64,000 nucleotides of DNA from Mesorhizobium sp. SOD10 (GTDB lineage Bacteria > Pseudomonadota > Alphaproteobacteria > Rhizobiales > Rhizobiaceae). A program made the position numbers and the translations under genes. The stretch covers positions 1-64,000 of the forward strand of contig CCNA01000060.1 of NCBI GenBank assembly GCA_000824805.1, given 5' to 3'. Under the pieces are notes generated by a model. The model did no database searches. It was not told the DNA's origin and saw nothing but the letters and a program-made list of their open reading frames with translations. Shown here one piece after another: positions 58,639 to 64,000 of this stretch. Within the stretch, counting starts at the first letter, position 1. The number at the start of each line of letters is the position of its first letter.

Positions 58639-59642
58639 GACATGTGATTTTCGGCGGCGACGGCTTCGTCGGCCGTCACCTTGCCCCCAAGCTCGTCGCC
58701 GACGGCGAGACTGTCGTCGTCGCCGATATCGTCAAGAGCGACCTGCCGCATTACCGCTCGGTGCGCTTCATCACCTGCGATATCACCGATCCGGCCTCGG
58801 TCGCTGCGGTGGGGCTCAAAGCGGACGACTTGGTCTATAACCTTTCGGCGAAGATGCTGTCGCCGATCCAGGTGCGCGCCAAGCGGCACGATTTCTTCTT
58901 CCCGGTGAATTTCCACGGCACCGAGAACATCATCCAGGCGATGGACAAGGCCGGCGCCTCGAAGCTGGTCCACTACACGACCGACATGATCTACGGCCAC
59001 ACGGTGGTGTTGCCGATGACCGAGGATCATCCGGTGGCGCCGCTCGGCGAGTACGGGCTGTCGAAGCTCAAGACCGAGGAGCTCGCCACCGAATGGCGCA
59101 AGCGCGGCATGGCGATCTCGCTGTTTCGGCCGCGGCTGATCATCGGACCCGGTCGCCTCGGCATCCTGGAAAAGCTGTTCAAGCTGATCGACTGGAACTT
59201 TCCCGTGCCGATGATCGGCTCGGGCAGGAACCCCTACCAGTTCATCTCGGTGTTCGACTGCGCGGAGGCCGCCCGCGCGGCCTGGAAAGCCGGCGTGCCG
59301 AACGAGGCCTATAATCTCGGCTCGCTCAATCCGCCGCCGGTCAAAAAATTGCTCGGCGATCTCATCCGCCATGCCGGCTCGAAGTCGATCCTGCTGCCGA
59401 CGCCCGGCTGGGCGGTCAAGCGCACCCTCGACCTGCTCGATTTGCTCAACATGCCGATCATGGATCCGGAGCAGTATCTGATCGCCGACGAGGAATGCGT
59501 GCTCGACGTGTCCAAGGCCGAGCGCCAGCTCGGCTGGGTGCCACAATATCGTGACGAGGACATGCTGATCGCCGCCTACAGCGAATACCGCGCCAAGAAG
59601 GACGGCCACGCCGTCGCCACGAAACATGTGCCGGCCGAATAG
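58635..59642 (+). CDS. NAD-dependent epimerase/dehydratase (extended SDR)
   Basis: 335 residues. The Rossmann motif is FGGDGFVGRHLA, and the SDR active-site pair is in STDMIYGH-like YTTDMIYGHTVV with EYGLSKLKTEEL (Y-x3-K). It could be the DprE2-equivalent reductase that completes ribose-to-arabinose epimerisation, although mycobacterial DprE2 is a classical rather than extended SDR. Alternatively it makes a keto-sugar for the following aminotransferase. Confidence 0.82.
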   Translation: MRHVIFGGDGFVGRHLAPKLVADGETVVVADIVKSDLPHYRSVRFITCDITDPASVAAVGLKADDLVYNLSAKMLSPIQVRAKRHDFFFPVNFHGTENIIQAMDKAGASKLVHYTTDMIYGHTVVLPMTEDHPVAPLGEYGLSKLKTEELATEWRKRGMAISLFRPRLIIGPGRLGILEKLFKLIDWNFPVPMIGSGRNPYQFISVFDCAEAARAAWKAGVPNEAYNLGSLNPPPVKKLLGDLIRHAGSKSILLPTPGWAVKRTLDLLDLLNMPIMDPEQYLIADEECVLDVSKAERQLGWVPQYRDEDMLIAAYSEYRAKKDGHAVATKHVPAE

Positions 59643-59664
59643 GGCGCGAAGGGGAGATTTCGAG

Positions 59665-61140
59665 ATGACCGTCATCGCCAAGCCGGAACAGACAGGCACG
59701 CGCACGCTGGTCGATGCGCCGGCGCTTTCGCCCGCTTCCATCGCCAAGCCCGAGCTGATCAGTGTCGAGCAGGCCAAGGCGATGGACGTCGCCCGCATCA
59801 CCGATCTGTTCAAGGCGCATCTCAACCCTGGACAGCTGCATTTCATGAAGCTGCTCGGCTTCCACAAGGTCAAGATCGAGCGCGCCGAAGGCATGTTCTA
59901 CATCGACCAGAACGGCCGCAAGATCCTCGACTTCTTCGGCGGCTTCGGCTCGCTCGCCTTCGGCCACAACCATCCGCGCATCCTGGAAGCCCGCAGGAAA
60001 TTCCAGGAGGAAAAGCGCCAGGAGATCGCCATCGCCTTCATGTCGCAATATGCGGCAGCACTTGCGCACAACATCGCCAAATGCTCGCCCGGCGATCTCG
60101 ACATGGTGTTCCTGGGCTCGTCCGGCTCGGAGGCCATGGAAGCGGCGGTCAAGCTAGCCGAGCGCGCCGCAGGCCCGAAGCGGCCGAAAATCGTCTATGC
60201 CGAGAATTCCTTCCACGGCAAGACCAAGGGCGTTCTGGCGATCACCGACGGCCAGCTCTACCGCGCGGACTTCAAGGTGGCCGACAATGTCGTGCGGGTT
60301 CCCTTCGCCGACATCGACGCCGTCGAGCGTCTGTTCAAGAGCGATCCCGAGATCGGTGTCATCGTGCTGGAAACCATCCAAGGCGGCGGCGGCATCATCC
60401 AGGCAAAAGCCGAGTACTGGCAGAAGCTGCGCGCGCTGTGCGATCAATATGGCGTGCTGTGGGTCGCGGACGAGGTGCAGTGCGGCTATGGCCGCTCCGG
60501 CCGGTTCTACGCCTTCGAGCACTACGGCGTGGTGCCGGACGTGACGGCGCTGGCGAAATCGCTCGGCGCCGGCAAGGCGGCGGTCGGCGCGATGATCGCC
60601 AGGCGCGACGTCTATATGAAAGCCTATGGCACGCCGAAGACGGCGATGATCCATGCCATGGCGACCTTCGGCGGCATGGGCGAGGCCTGCGTCACCGCGA
60701 TCGAGGGCATCAACGTGCTATATGACGAGGGGCTGATCGACAACGCCGCCTCGACCGGCGAGTACCTTCTGCAGCGGCTGCAGGCGCTGAAGGAAAAATA
60801 TCCGAAGATCATCAAGGACGTGCGCGGCAAGGGTTTTATGATCGGGCTCGAGTTCCACGATTTCTCGCAGACCCTGCCGATGGTGCTGCGTCCAGTGGTG
60901 AGCGTGCTTGACGACAAGCTGAAGGGCTCGCTGTCGGGCTTCGTCGGTTCGCTCTTGCTGCGCGACTACGATGTGCTCGTCGCCTTCACCGAATACAACC
61001 GCAACGTCATCCGCCTCGAGCCGCCGCTGATCTGCCAGCCCGAGCATGTCGACCGCTTCGTCGATGCCTTCGACAGCCTGCTGTCGCGCGGCATCGTGGC
61101 GATCGTGAAGGATTTCGTGAAAAGCCAGGTCGGTAAGTAG
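59665..61140 (+). CDS. Class III PLP-dependent aminotransferase
   Basis: 491 residues. FLGSSGSEAMEAAVKLAERA, VLWVADEVQCGYGRSGRFYAFE and the PLP lysine in VTALAKSLGAGKAAVGAM place it in class III. The start MTVIAKPEQ follows AAGGGGAG. A long N-terminal arm precedes the usual domain. In this cluster it may add an amino group to a sugar or polyol, as HpnO does in aminobacteriohopanetriol synthesis; the substrate is not determined. Confidence 0.85.
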   Translation: MTVIAKPEQTGTRTLVDAPALSPASIAKPELISVEQAKAMDVARITDLFKAHLNPGQLHFMKLLGFHKVKIERAEGMFYIDQNGRKILDFFGGFGSLAFGHNHPRILEARRKFQEEKRQEIAIAFMSQYAAALAHNIAKCSPGDLDMVFLGSSGSEAMEAAVKLAERAAGPKRPKIVYAENSFHGKTKGVLAITDGQLYRADFKVADNVVRVPFADIDAVERLFKSDPEIGVIVLETIQGGGGIIQAKAEYWQKLRALCDQYGVLWVADEVQCGYGRSGRFYAFEHYGVVPDVTALAKSLGAGKAAVGAMIARRDVYMKAYGTPKTAMIHAMATFGGMGEACVTAIEGINVLYDEGLIDNAASTGEYLLQRLQALKEKYPKIIKDVRGKGFMIGLEFHDFSQTLPMVLRPVVSVLDDKLKGSLSGFVGSLLLRDYDVLVAFTEYNRNVIRLEPPLICQPEHVDRFVDAFDSLLSRGIVAIVKDFVKSQVGK

Positions 61141-61152
61141 AGGCCGCTGAGG

Positions 61153-62382
61153 ATGCTGACCAGGCCTTCCGCTCCGACCAATCCGCTGGAACGGTTGATC
61201 GGCGCCGGGCTGGCGTGGGGCGAGAGAGCCTATGCGAAATGGGCCGCGTCGATCGGGGCGGTCGCCTTCTCGCTCTATATTCTGCTCACCGCCGCGACCG
61301 CTTGGTTCATGCCTGACACCAATTGGGACATGCTGCCCTATCTGGCGATCGCCGAGGAAGGCGCCTATCCCGATCCGCAGGCGCTGCATGACTATGCCTA
61401 CAGCGCGGTCAAGGCTGGCGTGTCGGCCGGCGATTACAAGACGCTGACGGACGATGGCGGCGGTTTCCGCAGCCACATGGCGCAGAATGCGGCCGACTTC
61501 CACTCGCTGCTCGGCATGTACCGGATCAAGTTCCTCTATGCCGAAATCCTGTCCACCCTCGGCCATGTCGTGTCGCCCGTCGAGGCGATGCGGCTGGTGC
61601 AGGCCTTCTCGGTGCTTCTGTTCGGCGCTATCACGCTCGCCTGGTTGCGCGCGGAAGGCGCGCTGGCGCTGGCGCCGGTCGTCGGCGCCATCCTGATCAT
61701 GGCCGATTTCGGCGACGCGGCGCGGGCCTCGACGCCAGACCTTTTGTGTTCGGCGCTGTTCCTTGGCGGGCTTTTTGCCTATGTGCGCAAGCGCGAGGTG
61801 GCGACGGCGGTCCTGCTTTTCCTCGCTTTCATGGCCAGGCCCGACAACATCGTCTTCCTCGCGATCTTCGCGGTGCTAGTCGTCGCTTTCCGGGAACGAG
61901 CATGGGGGGCACTGGCAGGCTTCGCGGCATCCTTCATTGCCTATTTCGCCATCTCGCACTGGGCCCAGCACCCGGGCTGGTGGCCGCATCTTTGGTTTTC
62001 CAGCATCGAGCAGCACTACAATATGGACGGCTTCGAACCGCCGTTCTCGGTGGCCGCCTATCTCAAGGCCTTCGCCGCGTCGGTGGTGCGCGCGATCAGC
62101 ATCAACAGCTGGGTCGGTGTTTCGGTCCTGGCGCTGGCCGGCTGGTTCGGGCTCGATCGCGCCGGCTTCCGGCTCGACCGCCGCGCCGGCATCCTGCTCG
62201 CGGCACTTGTGCTCGGCGTCCTGGCGAAATTCGCCGTCTTCCCGATCCACGACACCCGGATCTATTTCCCCAATCTTCTGCCGCCCTTCCTGCTGCTGGC
62301 CACGCCGCTGATGGCGCTGTGGGCAGCGAGCCAGGGCGGGCGCCGCGCGGCGCTGCAGGTCGTTCCTGGAGACAAGTCATGA
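61153..62382 (+). CDS. Integral membrane GT-C-type glycosyltransferase (ArnT/PMT-like), putative
   Basis: 409 residues with about ten to eleven membrane helices. An acidic first periplasmic loop (MPDTNWDMLPYLAIAEEG) is in the position of the catalytic aspartate in GT-C enzymes, and FMARPDNIVFLAIF occurs in a later loop. Such enzymes use polyprenyl-phospho-sugars on the outer face of the inner membrane, which fits a donor made by the first genes of the cluster. The family assignment is from topology and context, not a strong motif. Confidence 0.65.
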   Translation: MLTRPSAPTNPLERLIGAGLAWGERAYAKWAASIGAVAFSLYILLTAATAWFMPDTNWDMLPYLAIAEEGAYPDPQALHDYAYSAVKAGVSAGDYKTLTDDGGGFRSHMAQNAADFHSLLGMYRIKFLYAEILSTLGHVVSPVEAMRLVQAFSVLLFGAITLAWLRAEGALALAPVVGAILIMADFGDAARASTPDLLCSALFLGGLFAYVRKREVATAVLLFLAFMARPDNIVFLAIFAVLVVAFRERAWGALAGFAASFIAYFAISHWAQHPGWWPHLWFSSIEQHYNMDGFEPPFSVAAYLKAFAASVVRAISINSWVGVSVLALAGWFGLDRAGFRLDRRAGILLAALVLGVLAKFAVFPIHDTRIYFPNLLPPFLLLATPLMALWAASQGGRRAALQVVPGDKS

Positions 62383-63137
62383 GCTCGCTTTCCGGCTTCG
62401 CGCGCGTTCTCCTGTCGCTTGGCCTTCCGGTCGGCCTGCTCGATCGCGGCCCGGCGCTGCACGGCACGAAGTTCCTCGCCAAGGCGGCGCTCAAGGCACG
62501 TTTCGGGGGCAATGGCCGGCCGTTCCAGATGGTCAATGTCGGCGCCTGCGACGGCGCGCTTTTCGACGACGTGACGCCCTGGCTGCATCGCATTCCGGGC
62601 GCGCGCGCCATGCTGGTCGAGCCGATCCCCTATAATCAGAAGCGGCTTCGCGCCAATTACCCGGATACCGACCGCTTCATCATCGAACCGGTGGCGGTGA
62701 CCAGAACCAAGGGCACGATCACGGTCCACACCTTCGATGCCGCCGCGCTCGAGGCCGGCACGCTGCCGATCGAGTTCATCGGCTGCTCATCGGTCACCGA
62801 CACCAATCTGATGTCAGGCAAGAACGCCTGGGGCGAGGCCGACGCCAACTTTAACAAGTTTGCGCCGCATCTGAAGGACATCGAAGTGCCGTCGGAGACC
62901 TTGCAGACGCTGCTCGACCGCAACGGCATTACCCATATCGACGCTTTCCTGGTCGACTGCGAAGGCGCCGACTGGATGGTGTTCGAGCAGCTCGACCTTA
63001 AGCGCTATCGCCCCGGCATGATCAAGATCGAGGTCGGCGCGCTGCCGGCGGCCGAGATCGGCCAGGTCGTCGTCAAGCTGAAGACCGCCGGCTACCAGGT
63101 CGGCTTCCAGGCCGAGGACATCTGGGCCTTCGCCTAG
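62379..63137 (+). CDS. FkbM-family methyltransferase
   Basis: 252 residues. FQMVNVGACDGALFDDVTPW is the SAM-binding start, AMLVEPIPYNQKRLRANYP the second strand with its acidic residue, and IDAFLVDCEGADWMVFEQLDL the FkbM signature. FkbM proteins O-methylate sugars or polyketides, so here it probably caps or decorates the glycan. ATG overlaps the preceding stop (ATGA). It is the last gene of the cluster. Confidence 0.88.
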   Translation: MSSLSGFARVLLSLGLPVGLLDRGPALHGTKFLAKAALKARFGGNGRPFQMVNVGACDGALFDDVTPWLHRIPGARAMLVEPIPYNQKRLRANYPDTDRFIIEPVAVTRTKGTITVHTFDAAALEAGTLPIEFIGCSSVTDTNLMSGKNAWGEADANFNKFAPHLKDIEVPSETLQTLLDRNGITHIDAFLVDCEGADWMVFEQLDLKRYRPGMIKIEVGALPAAEIGQVVVKLKTAGYQVGFQAEDIWAFA

Positions 63138-63345
63138 AGCGGTTCACCGTTTCGCGGAAACGGCGGACGCTCGATCTCCTTGTTTTGATGCAATTCCTGG
63201 ACGGAAGGCTGCGACGAAGTCGCCGAGCCCGACCGTTCACACTTTTCCTGGAATTGCTCTAACTTGCGCCATCGAACCCGATTTGCCGTTCGTGGCCGAA
63301 CGCGCTTGACAAGATGGCGCTGGCCCGTCCACCCTAGGCCATTCA
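63138..63345. repeat. Intergenic mosaic repeat and thiC promoter region
   Basis: A rhizobial dyad repeat lies at about 63136-63261 (TAGAGCGGTTCACCG with AAACGG, then GCAATTCC... GGAATTGCTCT). A -35 hexamer TTGACA (63306-63311) follows, placed to drive the riboswitch transcript; the -10 is poor. No gene is seen. Confidence 0.6.
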
Positions 63346-63442
63346 CCAGGGGAGTCCCGGCAAGGGGCTGAGATACTGCTGGCTTCGCGGCGCAGTGACC
63401 CGTTGAACCTGATCCAGTTCATACTGGCGTAGGGACGGTGCA
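63346..63442 (+). ncRNA. Thiamine pyrophosphate (TPP) riboswitch
   Basis: Core motifs are in the right order: ACCAGGGGAGTCCC, GGGGCTGAGATACTG, GACCCGTTGAACCTGATC, CAGTTCATACTGGCGTAGGG. This is the THI element. Binding of TPP is expected to lower thiC expression. A CTGCCT-caagc-AGGCAG hairpin at about 63475 in the stretch before the start could be part of the expression platform. Confidence 0.96.
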
Positions 63443-63557
63443 AGCGCTTTGCGGGAGTTCATGCCCGAAGACCTGCCTCAAGCAGGCAGATCGAAGCGTC
63501 TTTTCATCCTTCCGGCACGGAACTGGGTCTCCAATGCAACGAGCAAAGGAGCCTCAA

Positions 63558-64000
63558 ATGAATGCCTTGACCCCGACCGTATCGACCGGGCCATTGCCCG
63601 CTTCGCGCAAGATCTACAAATCCGGCATCCTCCATCCGCGAATCAGGGTGCCCATGCGCGAGATCGCGGTGCACCCGACTGCCGGCGAGCCGCCGGTGAC
63701 GGTCTACGACCCGTCAGGCCCCTACACCGACCCCGCGATCGAAACCGATATCGAGAAGGGCCTTACCCGGTTTCGGCAAGACTGGGTCGTCGCGCGCGAC
63801 GATGTCGAAGCCTATGATGGCCGCCACGTCAGGCCCGAGGACAACGGATTTGCGACAGGCGAGCGCCTGACGCGGGGATTCCCGATCCGCAACCGTCCGC
63901 TGCGGGCGAAAGCCGGCAAGGCGGTGACGCAGCTTGCCTATGCGCGCGCTGGCATCATCACGCCCGAAATGGAATTCGCGGCCATCCGCGAGAATCTCGG
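63558..64000 (+). CDS. thiC: Phosphomethylpyrimidine synthase ThiC (5' part)
   Basis: ThiC converts aminoimidazole ribotide to HMP phosphate, the pyrimidine half of thiamine, by radical SAM chemistry. Only the first 147 codons are inside the window. KIYKSGILHPRIRVPMREIA, VTVYDPSGPYTDP, RGFPIRNRPLRAK and TQLAYARAGIITPEMEF are typical of the N-terminal domain. The iron-sulfur cysteines lie beyond the window. ATG follows AAAGGAG, downstream of the TPP riboswitch. Confidence 0.96.
   Translation, partial: MNALTPTVSTGPLPASRKIYKSGILHPRIRVPMREIAVHPTAGEPPVTVYDPSGPYTDPAIETDIEKGLTRFRQDWVVARDDVEAYDGRHVRPEDNGFATGERLTRGFPIRNRPLRAKAGKAVTQLAYARAGIITPEMEFAAIRENL

Overview
The window reads as a stretch of chromosome from a GC-rich alphaproteobacterium of the Rhizobiales, most likely Mesorhizobium or a close relative. 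The support is protein-level resemblance, the intergenic dyad repeats typical of that group, overlapping operons, and the gene content (SoxBDAG sarcosine oxidase, dimethylglycine-dehydrogenase-like enzymes, aerobic-type cobalamin genes, a serine-cycle operon). No rRNA or CRISPR array was seen. There is one tRNA, tRNA-Leu(GAG).

Layout. 1-2.5 kb: a 28-residue membrane peptide gene behind a promoter with three GAAC half-sites (a LexA-type operator), four GC-rich hairpin repeats, an SRPBCC/M50 membrane protease and lipB. 2.7-9.0 kb: tRNA-Leu followed by a 6.3-kb island bounded by a 17-bp copy of the tRNA 3' end. The island holds a decayed LuxR gene, a truncated glycosyltransferase, a kinase-flippase fusion, a nucleotidyltransferase-kinase fusion and more debris, but no integrase. 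9.1-17.1 kb: a serine-cycle operon (sga, mcl, mtkA, mtkB, ppc) behind a LuxR regulator with a pseudo-receiver domain. 17.4-24.2 kb: mgtE, a MerR regulator, membrane enzymes, an MFS transporter, a Rieske oxygenase and chaC. 24.3-28.1 kb: late cobalamin genes plus a phosphatase. 28.1-36.3 kb: a creatininase-family amidohydrolase, a RidA protein, then a likely sigma-54 driven operon (ABC importer, cytosine-deaminase-like amidohydrolase, FAD oxidase, two flavodoxin-fold reductases) that looks like catabolism of an N-heterocycle. 36.5-44.1 kb: a four-gene overlapping operon (two DMGDH-like oxidases, an aminotransferase, a homocysteine S-methyltransferase) with an XRE-cupin regulator. 44.4-51.9 kb: nitroreductase, DHA2 exporter, soxBDAG. 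52-55 kb: an MscS-type channel and a small exported protein. 55.3-63.1 kb: a seven-gene cluster headed by an HAD-UbiA fusion and a DprE1-like oxidase, which I read as a polyprenyl-phosphate-pentose (arabinose-type) glycosylation system. 63.3 kb to the end: a TPP riboswitch and the start of thiC.

How it fits together. Much of the window concerns one-carbon units. The Rieske enzyme, the DMGDH-like proteins, the homocysteine methyltransferase and sarcosine oxidase could strip methyl groups from betaine-type compounds, and the serine-cycle operon could assimilate the resulting C1-tetrahydrofolate. The candidates I judge most worth pursuing are the SOS-type peptide at the left end, the kinase-flippase island in tRNA-Leu, the sigma-54 heterocycle operon, and the HAD-UbiA/DprE1 cluster.
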